The notes below the pieces were generated by a model that searched no databases, was not told where the DNA came from, and worked only from the letters and a program-made list of their open reading frames with translations. A program made the translations under genes and the position numbers. A stretch of 64,000 nucleotides of DNA from Symbiodinium natans (lineage: Eukaryota; Sar; Dinophyceae; Suessiales; Symbiodiniaceae): contig CAJNDS010002046.1 in the NCBI GenBank assembly GCA_905221605.1, positions 363,501 through 427,500 on the forward strand. Direction: 5' to 3'. Below are positions 47,780-61,800 of the stretch, piece by piece (position 1 is the stretch's first letter; every line of letters begins with the position of its first letter).

Positions 47780-48585
47780 AACTTTGACAGAGGGAACCTG
47801 AAACTTTGTTTTCTCTTTAGCTCTCTTGAAGTCTTAAGGGCTTCACGACTTCAGGTTTGTGGGATCTTGTGGGCTTGTGATGTGGACCTGGCATTGAAGC
47901 ATGGTTGACAGAGTTGAACACAAAGTCGGATGGCCCAAGCGGCCAAAAACAAGCTGCGGCGTGCTCCGTGCTGCGGCGGGGTCAGGCACGGATCGTCTAA
48001 AGCCACGGCTCCCCGTACCAGGAAAGGCTTCAGATTGTTCAGTGTCTTAAGTGGCACTCCTCAATGTGCGAGCAGGCCCTTTAAAAAAGCAACGCAAGAA
48101 GCTTACTGTGCTCGCAACCATGATCGACATCATGCGGGTATCCATTGACCAAGGGTGAACTCGAATACTTGGAGACTTGATTGGTGTCCCACATCCAAGA
48201 AGTCTCCCACTGAGCTCCTCATGCATCGTCCGCTGTGTGCCGGAGAGCGTCTGCGACGGAAGAAAAGAGCAAAGCTCCGGGTCCACAGACGTGCGATTCT
48301 GCTGGGCTCGATGAAACAAACAGTAACAAAGCATGACAACAGAAGCTGTCCAAAAGAATGATCAGAACCAAGCTTTTGGCCGCGAATGATAAGAAGGGCC
48401 ACTATGCTCAGGTACCACGGGTAAGCTCCAGCGACTTCAGTGGTTGGAAAACTACCCCGCATGCCCTCGCTCCCTTTGGGCTAGGCATGCTTCTCAAGGT
48501 TCAGCAGTGCTGCAGTAAGTTAGGAATGAGAAGTCTTTCGGAGGTTTGTCCAAGACAGCAGAGCCCTGCTAAGGATTTCGCAGGC
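47780..48585. other. Short intergenic interval between two minus-strand genes
   Basis: This separates the b5-ACAD start from the last confident exon of the coiled-coil candidate. A minus frame around 48,180-48,260 (TLSGTQRTMHEELSGRLL after a CGTCGCAG) may be a further 3' exon of that candidate. No promoter motif is recognisable, as expected in dinoflagellates. Confidence 0.4.
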
Positions 48586-51500
48586 CTCGATGGTGGCGGC
48601 GACCTCTTGGAGCTCCGCCTTGAGCTTTGACAGGTCCTGGACAGGGTCTTGCGAGCCGAATGCGTTGATGTCAAGCCTTGACCGCCTGGCTGCTAGCCTA
48701 GCTGAAGTTAAGTGAAAACCCCAGCATTGTTGAGGCGCCCCGGCCCACAATTTCACCCTCAGCCTTCCGCGCATCCGCATCTCTCTCGGCCCAGGCCGAT
48801 GCCGATGCTGAGGCCTGGCCACCACGTGTCTACAGCAAATCCCCTTAACGCCTTAGAGCCAGAATGAAAGTACCACTTATCGTTTGAGAGTCATGCAGAG
48901 CCACGAGAAGCCATGAGAACAAGAGGTGCATAGCATGGTTTGGATGGTTGTTCTTGTGCTGTTACAGGTCAACATGTGGTCCAATGAGGGGTCCACGTCA
49001 TGTCTCGAAGGTTTTTGGTTTTGTCTTGTGGCGCTCTTCTATAGAACTTCTCTCACCAACTTCCCTCCCCAACACAAACTGGGGCCTCAGAATGAAGGAG
49101 TCGAGCGCCTTCTTGCACCTGTACGAACGAAACTCAAGCAGAAAACACAATGCCTACGTGATTACAGTCATAACACATTCTCAAGTTGGCATGTCGCATC
49201 GTGCACCACATGCGTGTAACGCCGCCAGCCATGTGCTCTCGGCATTCCGCAAGCGCCGAGCCGTGCTGGCCAAGTCAACCTACTTGACGCAAACGTTGTG
49301 CTGGCGGCGCCACGCCCAGTATGCATTGCTTTCGGCACGATTGCGCTGTGCGGGCCCAGCCATGCTGCATGCCAGAATGGCAACAATGCGGTGGCTTTGG
49401 AAGAACTCACACTAACTGAACAATGCATTGGCCACTGCATTTCACACGCGGTGCTGTCCGAACCAAGTCTCTCGTGCTGCAGGATGCTACAGGGAGGTTG
49501 CGGCTGTGTTAGCTGTCAGGGTTTGCGCACTACCCAAGGCCAGCAGTTCAGCGAGCAAACTGAAGGCTTCACTGCAAATGCGGGTAGTCATAAGAGAATG
49601 AAAAGAATCTGAGAGAAGCTTCAAAGAAACATATGGCTGCTGCAGAGAGAGATTGTTGAGATTTGACATACCGCAAGCCTTGCAAGGTTTCTCCCCTGTG
49701 CCAATTTGGAACCCCCACTTCTGACAGCACTTGGGACCCCGCTTCAGAAGGAGGAAAGGCGCTTGACTTCGACCGGGAAGTCTCGAAGGGTTCTCTCTTT
49801 GCACGCAGACGGCTCAGACGGCCGAATGCTTCATGGCACTGTCGGCCATAGTTGCATGGTTTACGATCCAACACAGACGGTCACTTTGGTACCAGTACAC
49901 GTGCTCTTCCGGCACAACCTGCACGCAACGCGACAAAGCAGTTCACCATAGTTTAAATAGTTTAAGTCGTCGAAATGAAGCAAGTACCAAAGCACGCTTG
50001 CCATGCCATGCCGCTATACCGCGTGTTCGTAATGTTGACGCAGGTATCATTGCAGGCGTGCAGTGGTCAGGTTCTCGAAATCACTCGCATGTGGAGTGCA
50101 ACACAGTTTCCCCTGACCTCCTGCCCCGAAATCAGACTTGATGCCAAGCACAAACCGGCGGTGCAGAGGGAATCCGGCCAGAGTTTGTCCGGAAACATGA
50201 AATGGTTCTGAGGGACCGGGTACAGTTTAGTAGGGAACAGGCAACCATGCGTACAATGCGTACCGCCTCCTCCTGCAACGTGTTGAGCACTTCCTTCACA
50301 GGCAAAGAGTCAGAGGGGCTGCACTCACAAGCCGCAGCATGCTGCACTGATAAGTCAGCTAGAGCTGGTGCGTGACCCAAATCTGTCTTGAGAATTCAAA
50401 CGCACTCCTCCTTCCAAAAGCCGCCATAAGCTGAAGCGTCTATTTGCAGCTGGATATGGGACGTTTTGGGACACTAGTCCCGGAATCCCCAAACCCTAAA
50501 GGCCACAGTTCGTAAGTTCGTGCCTGCGCAATGAAACGATCGGCCGGGCCCCGTCGCCATCGCAGCCGCAGCACCTCCTGGAGAGATGAACAGGTGCCTC
50601 CTTCCCTCCTTCCCTCCTTCCCTCACCTTAAGGGTTCGCTCTTGCATCCACCTCGAGGCATGTTGGGCCTCCTGTCCCCTGGACCTGCAAGAACCAGTAC
50701 GAACCCTTTGCGGCCTCCGTCTCGCACCGAGCCTCCTTCCTGCCAAGAGCACACGAAACAGAGGGCCGACCACATGACAACTGCCTTCACACTGCACCTT
50801 TTTACGGTTCCTAAAACGATTCCGTAGCCATAGCAGAGCATAGCAGAGCCCTTCTCCAAAACCCTTCAGACTCTAAGGGAGGCCAGGGGGCAGCTCCCGT
50901 TGTGCTCGCGCAAGCTCGATGCCGTGCTGGTGGCAGAGCTCCTGCGCCTCCGCATGCCTTAAGGGCTCTCCAGTCTTTAAACAAGCACGCTCCAAAAAAA
51001 CAGAGGAGTGAGCGCCCATCTACTCAGAATGCTCGTATAAGCCTTTCAGACTTCTTTTGGCAGGTCTTTCGATCAGCCAGAGGTCCTGCAGCTCAGACTA
51101 TTTTGGAGGTAAAATCCTGGAGGACCTGCAAACCCCAAAGCCGCACACAGAAACCCAAACGGGGGGGGGGGGGGGGAATCTTGAATCGACATGTCGTCGA
51201 AGTCTTAGCGATTCTTAGGATCCTAGAGTATACACCTCCTTTCACTGCGGGCAGCAGGCATAGCGGTGGCCTCGCTGAGGCCCTGGGCCACAACCGTCTG
51301 CATCTCCTCTCCCCAATTCTCATCTCTCGCCATTCTGCTATGCATTGCTCGCCACCGCTCGCACCAGTGCAAGACAAACATTTTGCCAGTCTAGACCCCA
51401 GACAGCGAGACATCCAAAAGTGACGACAGTTTCGCATTTCGCGAGCCCAGAAATCCAAAAGTGACAGTTTCGAGGACGGCGATCGTGGCCGCGCCTGCGA

Positions 51501-53126
51501 CTAGGCGTGATTCTCGTCCAAAATGCAAGCAAGCCTCGGGAACAACCATGCTCCGCACAGCGCGTGCGTGCTTCACGAGCCAGCCGATCCAGCCCCTTAC
51601 CCGAACTTAGCACTTTTGAAGCCCTTCGTTTGCCTTAATGTTGACCCACTGTTTGAGGAAACGCCCTCACCAGAATCCTCGGAGCGGCCAGCTTGCCGCT
51701 GGGTGCGCTCACGCCTGGGATCTTCAAGTTCTCCCCACTTTTTGCAGGGGGGGGGGGGGGGGGGGGGGGGGGCATCTCTAGCAGCCGGGCCGGAATCATT
51801 CCCTTTGCCCAAACATGGACTAAAAAAATGATAAAACTAATGCGGAGCCGCTTGGTCGCAACACAGCTTTCGTCAAACGATGCTTTGTTTATCACTTCTT
51901 CTCCGTACCCGAGAGCCTGATAACATCAGTGACTGCCGGCACCATCCGTTACATTGGCCCCCCCGAGAAAAACTCAAGTCACCCTGACTGAGGAACTTTA
52001 CAACCCGCTCCCTGCGCCCTGCATCCCATAAGCAAGCCTGAACCGTCGATGGTCCAAACCCTCTACAAGCTACACAACTTTCTTCCGACTGCGCTCTCAA
52101 CATCTCTCTCCGGAACAGCCCCTCAAAACCCCCCCCCCCCAAACGACCAACCCGCCCATCCCCGATCAGAAGGCCGCTGGAAGGCTGCTGCAGCGTGAGC
52201 TCCAGGGCCTGCGCTGCTTGACCTGGACTTGAGGCCCAGAGGGGCAGCGGGCCTCTTTTGCACTCAAACTTCACTAAACCAACACTCAACTTGTCAACGC
52301 AAGGTCCAAGGAAGGAATTCGCCTTGTTGTGTGGCCATGCAGATCTTAATGTCGTGTACACATGATTACATATGTGTATGGACTAGGTTGCATGATTCTG
52401 ATAATTAGCTCCCAGCAAGCCCCACCAAGCTGCACTGGACTTTCTCCAGGCGCTCCTCCAGATGCTGCATCACCTCCTCCAGAGGAGTCACGCTTGGAGT
52501 GCAGCACATCGCCTAGTTGGACATAATCAGTATGTCCCACGGGCAAAGGCTCTAAGGCTCTCGTCCCCGGTTCCTTCATCGACTGTTGCACAGCCGTCAG
52601 CTCTGACAGCATTGCCTCCACGCCGCCGTATCCTTGGGAGGAGCTGGCTTTGGCAGAGAGAGGCTCAGACGGCTCAGAGGCCTCCGATTTATCCAATTGG
52701 GAGCTAGAACGTGTTAGAACACATTTTATACTCGTTTCGGCTTCCGATGCTGTTGCACGCCATCTTTCTTGTTGTGCGGGGGTGCAACTGTCCCATTGGT
52801 CGACCGACGTCCTGTCCGACATTTCACAACATGAGTTCGTTTCCCGCAGCATTTTGGCTGACAGTTCCCCGTTCAATGTTGTTCGAAGGCTGCAGCCCAC
52901 CATTTCCTGCCGATCTTTAACAGGGCGACAAAGGGATAGGAAAGCCGCAAAGTGAATCGGGACCATGTCGAGCAAGAACTTGTTGTTTCCGGCCAAGCAC
53001 CGCCCTAGCCTTCAGTGGCTGAAGCAGTACGGCGCTACGCTGCGGACATCTGATGTCCCAGAAAGAGGCCCGGAAGGTTCTTCGCGCAAGATCTGCGTTG
53101 TAGCGATGCTCTGAATATGCTCTCGC
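48586..53126 (-). CDS. Candidate multi-exon gene: coiled-coil-rich protein of unknown function
   Basis: A series of minus-strand pieces has AG...GT/GC/GA borders and charged, helical content: 53,044-53,126 (YSEHRYNADLARRTFRASFW); about 52,944-53,009 (LAGNNKFLLDMVPIHF, phase-compatible with the previous piece); 52,574-52,632 (GGVEAMLSELTAVQQSMK); about 52,430-52,492 (VTPLEEVMQHLEERLEK); about 52,175-52,222 (QAAQALELTLQQ); 50,892-50,957 (HAEAQELCHQHGIELARAQ); 50,524-50,577 (EVLRLRWRRGPADRFIAQ); 50,264-50,293 (EVLNTLQEEA); 48,764-48,814 (WAERDADARK); 48,586-48,636 (DLSKLKAELQEVAATIE). LARRTFRASFW faintly recalls Sfi1-type repeats, but the family is unknown. Both ends and several exons are missing, and two genes could be mixed here. 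Confidence 0.4.
51747..51772. repeat. 26-base G homopolymer
   Basis: An uninterrupted G run. Similar runs occur at 56,404-56,423 (20 G), about 45,186-45,199 and about 51,163-51,176, all in putative non-coding DNA. Such tracts can form quadruplexes and are error-prone in assembly. Confidence 0.9.
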
Positions 53127-56100
53127 CTGAAAGCGCGGGGCAGTTCTTCGCTCCACCCTGCTTTTTTCGAAGAGTTTCATCTCTCTGCATTCTGATGATC
53201 CTCATGCTTGCTCTCCCCCCTAACCCGCGCGCAGCATTCGATTCCTTTCGCTTCGGCGCCTCCCGCCGACGTCTGCAAAGGCTTGGGTGTTGGCTTATTG
53301 CTCCGTAAAATGAGTCTACAAGGACAAAGGTGTACACCAAATGTATTAACTTGCGAACTTTGCCACGCAGACCGCTTGGTAGTTCTAGTTCTAACCCACA
53401 AACTTCTGCCGGAGGAGCGTTCCAATGACTCAGCACGATTCGTTCGGACCTCAGTGGCTGGCAAGGGCCGTGAAGAGGGCTCCGTAACAAGTGTGTGGGC
53501 TCGAGTTCAAGGCTTTCACAAGGCTTTCAAGGGCTTCTCGGGCCTTCGGGATCAGTGGGATGTATAAAAACTCATGGCGGATTGTCGGGGCATAGCCGGC
53601 ATAGCCTCAAAGTCATCCCAACAAGAACACGAGCTTCAACAATCTCTTTGGCAGCTTGATGTTCTCGCTGTGCTGACCTAACTTGGCTGTTGCAAGTCGG
53701 GCATGTTTCTCGAGCTGAATTGCGGTACTCAAAGCAGAAGCCCTTCGAACGCTTCCAGTATGCTTTTCACCGTTCACCTATGCACCACGCCCGAGAACAA
53801 CAAGACGAACATGAGAAAACAGGAACAAACAAAACAGAGCAAACGAAAAAGGAAAAGGTCCCCCCCTCCCCTCCTCCCCCCTCCTCCCCTTCTCCCCTCC
53901 TCCCCTCCTCCCCTTCTCCCCCTCTCCGCCCCCGCCCTTTCCTGCAAGCCCAACGGAACCCGCCTTCGACTCCAGGCGCCGGAGCGACACAGCGACATCT
54001 TTGGGACTCCTGGGCTCAGGTCTTTTCCAGGCGCGTGCAGGGAAGGAAAGAGAAAAGGGAAAGGGAAGGGACTCAACATGACTTAACGGAAGGGAAGGCT
54101 GGTCAGGGCACTTGGGCATTTCGACATCGAATGTTGAAGCACGAAAGATTACATCGTTTTCGGCCTGTGCCTGCGGAGGCACCGCCATGCTATAATCTTG
54201 GTAGGCTCACGATTTTCGTATGGCTCACGACCCCAGCATGGCCTGCAAAGTACACTTGCAAACGGGCTGTGACTCATTGTAGACTGCCAACGCTACTTTT
54301 TGCATCCCGGGCGTGTGTCAGTGTGGGGATGTAGGGCCAATGTAGGGTTTCGGCGTTTGCGGATATTACAGGCCCCTTCAAAATAGCTCCAGCACCCAGT
54401 GGCTCGTCCGCCGCTGGTGGCATCTCGATTCCGGTGCCGGGCCGCGCCAAAGTGCAAGGCGAATTGAGGCCCACGGTCTTTGGGACATTGGGGTTCGTAA
54501 GGGCATTTTTTGTCCTCGATCTGCATCGCCGTTGAGGATCGCCTACGCCTACCGAAAATTCCATGGTTGGCCTAGGGCCTGAACCCTGCTTCGCGTCCCC
54601 ACACACACTTGGAGCCGGGGCTGCACAGCAAGCCTTTGGAGAGGGGCCACCTTTTGTCATGAAAAAGGTCATAAGGTCACCTTGCATCCATCTACCAATC
54701 GAAGCGCAAGCTTTGGCCTGAGGGGGGGAAGAGCCAAAAGCCCCAGGGCCCGAAGTGTGCGCACAAAGCGGTGCACAGAAAGCGGTGCACAAAGCAAGGC
54801 ACAGCGGCGTGGTGGGGCGTACTTCAGCCTCGGATCGGCCGAGAGCGCTTTCTCAAATCTCCGGGCGCTTTGGCAACTTTGGGGACTTCTCGCGGCTCCT
54901 TACAGCCTTACGGCTCATGCTGCTGTCTTTGGCCCATTTAACACATAGCAGCCCCACGGCTGCCTCAAACGTCAGAATTCTGAGAAGGTCCCGAGAAGGG
55001 TCGTGGCCAAGCTTACATCTTTTCAATGTCTAAGCTTTGGGCTGAGAGGGCTAAGATCTTGGTAGCTTCCGGTTTTCGGTCTCCGCTTCTGGTTCCTCTA
55101 CGATCTCGCAGATCCATGGTACTGGGACCTTTCTGCAAAAGCATGCGCGGGGCATCTGCGATCATTTATGAGTACTCGAACTTGTTTTCAGGGGAACTTC
55201 CTTAGGATGTGCGATGCTATAGTTATAGAAAGCAGCAGGGCATGGCAAGGCCCTAGAACTTGAATCCGACAGCCCTAGGCCCTAGAAATATCACGAGTCC
55301 CCATTATAGTGCTCCACCACTCGTTAGTACTGTTGGTGACCTTACAAGCATGAATGCCGCTTCGCCGTGCTCGGTCTCGGCGAGGCTTGCGTGTATGAGG
55401 CAGGACGTTCCTTGAAATCCTGAGCCCAGAAGCTGTCATAAGCTGTAGCCACCAAAAACACCCCGCAGGCGCCCAGCCAAGCCCGTGAACCTCAAAAAAG
55501 CCTGCCACGGAAGGCCCTCTGCTTCAAACTGCCGGGAGCCGGACATGCTCTCAATCCGCCTCGCTTCGGGGAAGCTCAGGGCTTCCAGCAGGCCCCGCGT
55601 GTAGCCTGGCAACGTTGAGGCAACGTGGAGGCAACGTTTGGGATATCGCGGAGAGCTTTCAATGAGCTTTGAATGGAGCTTGGCTACAGTCGGTAGGGAG
55701 TTCGGAACATCTATCGTTCAAGAGAGCACTTTGAACTGCCCAAACGCCCCTGAATCCGATCCTGAATTCCCCGGGCTTGACAACTTGAGCCCCAGGCATC
55801 CCATCCTATTCCTGCCATGTGCCTAGCGAGTGCAGCACCCCCAGGAGGTTGGCTCCACCCATGCGGGTAGCGACCTGCGACTTGGGCGTACCAGCTACCA
55901 TATCGCTACTTCACCGCAGGCTCCTAAACATGGGCCCAAGGCTCCGGCGACGAAGTCCGCGACATCTTTCAGCTTGATCGTATCCGGTAGATGTCCCTGC
56001 CTTTGTGCTTTGTTCAGATCTGAGGCTCAGGGTTAAGGTGGGCTTCTCTCGAAGGTTGGATTTCCATGTGGGCGCTTGCCTTTTGCTCTGAGAGTGCCGT

Positions 56101-58353
56101 GTGTTTGCTTTTGGGTGTAGTGTGGCTTCGGGCGGGACTCAGTGAATACGAGGTTGCTGGGGAGAATAGACTCCTCTGATTCTACAGCATCAGCTTCCTT
56201 AAGCTATCCCCCTTCTTGCGTTGTCACAAACTTGTCTTGAAGAGAGCGGAAGATGCATCAACACCGAGGGTCAGGCGACGCAGCAATAAGCTCCGTCAAG
56301 GACACCTCAAGAGTCAGGCTGGGTGGCCGGGAGATTTTGGGATCTAGAGTGTTTCGAAGCCGATGGCGGCTTGGGCTAAGCAACAGCTGCTGCATGTGGG
56401 GTCGGGGGGGGGGGGGGGGGGGGCGCGGGGCGTGAAGGCCAAGGGTAGATGGACGGCATCTTCACATCCAAGAGCCAGAGCTAGGGCAAAGACTCCGCCA
56501 CTCCCGAAGATGAACCAGGGCGACAGGATCAATGGCAGAAACCTCTCTGGACGTCTTTCGGGGCTGCGCAGGGACTTTTGCTTTGGCGCTGTTCTTTCCG
56601 CAAGGCTCAGAAGAAACAGAGATCCTGAGTGATCCCCCACTTTCTCGAAACAAAGCAAATGACCCCATCAAAAATAGACCAAGACCCAAGACAGACCAAA
56701 ACAGAGATTTCCACAATGGCATTTTCTCACTCTCTGGGAGACGCGAACAAAAACGCGACCTTGGGCTTCTTTTCCCCTGTTCAAGGGCCCCCCACCGACC
56801 GCTCTGAAGGCGTTTGTCCTGTTTACACAGTACTTTCCTTTCGGTATTTTACGGAGAAAAAGAAGGAAGATCCCAAGAGCCCAACTCCTGGCGAACTCGA
56901 ACTCTGATGTTTGGCATCCTCCCGTGTCATAATTTGCAGACACATCCGGAACAGTACCTGTACAACGCTCCGGCGAAGTGCTGCCCAAGTCGAGCTGTCG
57001 TTTTGGAGTCCTGCACTCGCTGCAGGGGTCAGGAAGCATCTGAGGCAGCATCTGGCAGCGAGGGCTCCAAGTCCGGTCGTCTTCAGAATCCACAAGGCAT
57101 CGAAGGCGTCGCAAGGGCTCGAACCTTTTTGTGTCGCGAACCGAGGTGCTATGTATATAGCAGCAGAAGCGAACATCTGCATGTGCAAAGTGTTTCTGTC
57201 GACGAGTCTGCTTCACGGTCGTGGGCTTGCGGGTCTGTAGAGACTTTGGTATCTAGCTTGCAGCCACATTTGTGGCTCATACCGTGAAGCAAACCTTTTC
57301 TGTGCAATTCAGACATTCTGCGTTGAGAAAGGAAACTTATTGGAAAGAACAGACGAGAAGAGCTCCATGGTGTCCTACCGAGACTACCGAAGGCTGCAGT
57401 CCGAATCGCAAAGGCCGCGCTCAAAATCTGACCCCGCGCGCTACTGTGAATGCACTCGGCTTACCGTTGGGCGGTAAGGGCTGAAACCTTAGGCTATCGT
57501 GAGGATTCCACCCTCGACACCTGAGACTACTGCTGTAAGCTCGAACTTCAGGGGATTGGTTGGGACTTGGGGCATTGGGCTCCTGAATGCTTCTACCGCT
57601 GCAAATGCGGTGCTGCCCCATCAGGGGCCCTGAAATAAGAAACTTGCAGTCTCATAATTTACTCAAGGCACCCTGGCTGTGAGTTGTTGTTCAGAAGCCG
57701 AACCTTAACAGAGTAGAATTGAACGCCATGAAAGTCGGTCTCCGTAGGAAGCATGTCCACATATGTCCACACTAGCGCGCTGGGCAGTTTCATCTCAGTC
57801 CCGCCCGTAGGCAGCGGATCTGAGGTCCCGAAACCTATCTGCCTGCTTCGGCAGCTATGATGTAAACAATCGGTGCCCGGCCCTCGGCCTAGTCACCGCT
57901 GTGATACATTCTGATCTTTGCACGCCCAAAAGTGCACCAAAATGTGCCTAAATCCTTGAAACTCCTTTGCACAGCTGCTTCCCTGGCCGACAATTGAAGG
58001 CTCAGGGACACAGAAGCGTCACTCCATGACACCTGGGCTAAATGGGACGCGTTGACTTCCTCCCCTGTGACTTTGCCCAAAGTGCGGGGTTATTGATCAT
58101 GAAGCACTGTATAGAAATGTGGCTATGAGTCTGAAGTGCAAACTGCACATAGGGTGAAGACAAACTAGCTTGGGAAGTTGAAACTAGGCTTGAAGGCCTT
58201 GTGTTCATCGGCAAAACCCCCGAGCAGGAAGTCAGCACTGAAACTGTGACCTGTGACCTGTGTCAAACAAGCCACAATGGGAAGATGCAGCCTAACGAAA
58301 GGGGAGCTTTCCAATGAGCAGCGCGCACTTCTAGATTCCTTGCAGCAAAAGTC
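53127..58353. other. Stretch between genes without a resolved gene
   Basis: Contains a long polypyrimidine tract (about 53,865-53,940, TCCCCTCC type) and a 20-G run at 56,404. Some minus pieces look exon-like (for example 53,235-53,275 RRREAPKRKESNA after TTTGCAG). A region near 56,930-57,190 is open in several frames at once. I could not choose a frame, so no gene is called. Confidence 0.35.
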
Positions 58354-58404
58354 CTTGAGAGCCCACTCCAGCCAAACATTGTATGCGCTATCACTTGACA
58401 TCAG
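58354..58404 (-). CDS. Candidate isolated exon
   Basis: This 51-nt minus piece encodes LMSSDSAYNVWLEWALK. It is preceded by GTGCAG and followed by a GA donor (AAG/GACTTT). The border style matches the confirmed genes and the composition is protein-like. The plus strand is also open here (58,253-58,492), so the assignment is weak. It lies only about 0.5 kb downstream of the purM stop. Confidence 0.25.
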
Positions 58405-58891
58405 CTGCACCACGTTAGGTCTGCACGAAGCGCAGCTATGCTGTGCCGCCCCCCCCCCCCCCAACCCCGTGAAGGGCCTCCAAAGGCCATGAATAAGAAG
58501 AAGCTATGCCAACTGTCTCGAACACGGGCACGTGATCATGTGGAGAGCTCCACTACCAAAAACTGCTTGCACAAAAGTTTCGGCAAATCAAACAGCCGGG
58601 TTTAGGTTAATTCGGCCCTGGGGCACGGAGCCAACCAGCCCAAGAAGTTCAAGTTGAGTGAATATTGGTGCGGTCTGAGTCCGGGATGCGTTATGTATGG
58701 GATTCAGGGTTGGCTCCGTCTCGGGCCGTGTGCTCTTCAGAGAAGACGGGGATCAGCGCTGGACCTCAAGGAGGCGAAGTTGGAACTGGGCCACTTGGTG
58801 GGTGCGGCTTTGGGACTGCTGCTCTCTGCTCTCTGGGATCTTTCAAAGGCCCGCTTGACAACTTCCCTGAGCCGAGGGCGCAGGGGGGCCT

Positions 58892-61800
58892 TCATGACCC
58901 GTACTCGAAAGTTCCGTGTTCCGACTTGATCGTCACCTTTTTCCTGCAGGGCGCGGCTGTATCGGAGATGAGGGAAAATCGGGGGGGATGAGGCTTCGAA
59001 TGGCTCCAATCTCCTGAGATCTTCATAAGGATTCTGCGAAGTTCACATGCAAGGGGCTCTAAAAACATTGTACTTAGCAGGTGAGCATAGCCATAAAGTC
59101 AGCCAAACGAGTTCTGAGCCGCCAGCTTTCCGGGCTCCAGCGCCTCCACGCGGCCAATCACCTGGCGCCGATTCTTTTTTTTAAGAATTCTGGGGAAGGC
59201 GTAAAGGGACTCCTTTGAGCACGTTTGGCCTTTTTCGGGCTTCTTCTTGGCGGTTCTTAGTTTCAGGCTTTTTTGAACTGAAGAGCAAAAGCAAAGCCTC
59301 CAGTCTGAACCACACGGCAAGTTCACAGCACCTATAACTATAAGCCTTGTACCGTAATGTACCGTATACATCCTGAAATTGTACGAAAGCAGGGGCTGTC
59401 ACCGGGTACAATTCTGGCACGGCCGCAGCCCCTCAACACTGAAGTCCAAGAAAGGGCCAAGCGTGGCTTAAGCACTGGGAAAATATCTAACGGGATGCAA
59501 CGAACCTCGGCATACCTTGCCAAACCTCTCGCGGAAAAGGCTTCGTGAAACACAGCGACAACGAGGCTCTTCCGTGAGTTCCGGCCCCCGTTCGCAGCTC
59601 GGGCCGGGTAGCACTTGCATGCCCTGAAGAGGACATGCAGCCACTTGAAACACACGCCAAAATATCCAACAACCACCGCCTGCGCAGACACGCCAAAGGA
59701 CTGAGAGATGTCCATGATCTTCGCTGCCGCCTCCTCGCAAAGGGTTGCAGGCCTTAGGGGCCTGAAGGGTTCCACAAGGTTATTCGGGGGCTTTGAGTTT
59801 TGAAGTCTGCTTACATGAAGCTTGGTTCGTTTGCGTATGCAGCGGGCAACACCTAAATAGTAAATAGCTCAGAGAGCTCTTGACAGTGCTGACTCTTTTG
59901 GGCTTGTGCACATGCACACCAGACATACATCCATGCATGTATGCATACGTACATGTATACTCTATGCATGTAGACAGTAGTTTAAGGCAAGAAGGGTTTG
60001 AGGCTTGGGGGTTTCGAGATATTTGTCAAAGACTCTTGCTTTCCTCCTTCCGATGCGCTTTGACCTTTGCCTCCTACGAGAGGCACTTCGAAGGCGCCCT
60101 GTTGAAGGGTTTGCTGAAGTTAGGTAATTAAAAAACAAACAAGCCTGGAATGGCTGGAATCATGAAATCAGGAGGCATACTCCCAAAGAATTCGAAGATG
60201 CAGGGAAAGTGGTGTTATGGCCCCTTCTGACCCGCCCAAGACTGCAAGATGGAGATCATCTTGGCCCTTTCCGCCTGGTTCGTGTAGAACTCGAGTCGGT
60301 GGCCCATGTTAAAGACCTAGGCGAAAGAGAAAACAGGCTGAGCACACCTCATCTTGAATGGCATATTCAAGCCGTATTCAAGTTTCTCCTTTCGTTTGAA
60401 GACCACAACGCCTTGCTCCCCGAACAAAAGCAGTAGCCGGCCTTGTACATCTCCTCCCAAGGAGTACCGGAGTTCTCCTGAATTAGTCCTTGGCAGGGGG
60501 CGGAAGGCGGAAGGTACCAGCATGCAAGCGGGGAAGCCCAGGCCAGACCAACATCTCTTAAACCGAAAATCAACTTGGCTTTGATGCTCCGACACTCACC
60601 AATATTCTACCCTGTTTCATACCTGTCCTTGAAGAAGCATTGCAAAGAAGTTTCTAAGGCGATTCAAAGCGCTTGAGTGTGTCCCCCAACCCTGGCCCTG
60701 CGATTGGAAGACTTCGCTTTGCCTGGCTTTGCAGGCCAAAGGGCTGAAGACCGGTGCTGTCTTCATCAGGTTGTCCTCCAGCGTGGGGACTGTGGGAGGG
60801 TTGAGAATGTTACTAATTGCTGCTAGTTTGTGGGCTTGGTGTCTTGCACGTAGAGGCCCTAGCAGCCCTATAGCACCCCTCGTGGCAGAAATCCGAAGCC
60901 ATACAAGCAGCAGCCAAGCATTGCCGAGCTCAGTCCTTAATCACATGGACGGCATCCACGAAGTGAAGGACCTCCGGGCAACCATGCGAGCGGTGGGGCG
61001 TCTTGAACATTCTGGAAGCTTCTACTTGCGCCCCGGGGGGCTGCAAGGATGGAGGCTTTAGGGCCGCGTCCCCATCGCGCGCCTTTGTCTGTGCGCCGCC
61101 CGAGCAGTGCACCATGCCGTGAATCTGTGGCCGCAAGCCTGCAGCCTCGGCGGAGGGTCCAAGCACTTTGAAAGCAATCCGACCACGTGAGATGTCGATG
61201 GTTTCTCCTGCCGACATCGACACTTGTTACCATATGGCTTCACGCAACACTGCACCCCAAAATGGGCATATATGTAAGCAATAACGACTACAGACCACAA
61301 CCTGCCCAGAGCATCATGAAGCTCAATTTGGCAAGTTCCTTAAGCCTTGGCTAGCTTGCTAGACCAAGGCGACATGGCCGACAACTAAAGAGAGCTTATA
61401 CACCGTTCTTAAGCGGGGTGGACACCACAAGTCCCTTCAAACAGCATGTTGACTTGAAAGTCCTGTCAGGTATGACAGGCTTCAAAATCCGTCACGCCCG
61501 TTATCCCTTACTGAGGCCAATCATGACTAACCTCGAGGCCCTTGCGAAGATCTTCTGCACGATGGGGCCGTATGTTCTTGTCGGGGACAGCAACAGCTTG
61601 CCTGAAGGGCGTTTAGGGCCGCTGGTCGTCCATCCATGAGATCGTGGCTTGTCTTGGCGAGTTTCAGCAGCTATTGTGCTGGAGCCTTCACTTCTTTGGC
61701 TTTGGCTTGGGTTCAGGGCTTGTATCTCTCCAACTGCTTTTCGGGCAAAGCATCTCGACGATGGCCGTGAGACAATCTGAGACACCGTGTCTGCAGCTGG

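Noticed and set aside
50822-50833. CCGTAGCCAT, start of the dinoflagellate spliced-leader sequence
   Set aside because: Only the first 10 bases match; the following TTTTGGCTCAAG part is absent, so it is not a spliced-leader gene or relic.
52346-52996. 216-codon minus ORF taken as a single exon
   Set aside because: Internal AG...GA/GC borders and frame changes suggest that only parts are exons; the full reading frame has no recognisable domain.
54274-54792. 172-codon minus ORF as a gene
   Set aside because: Two overlapping minus frames look equally protein-like and no domain or splice logic favours either.
56668-57287. Overlapping 120-180 codon ORFs on both strands
   Set aside because: Four frames are open at once and none shows a family motif; probably a stop-poor, GC-rich stretch.
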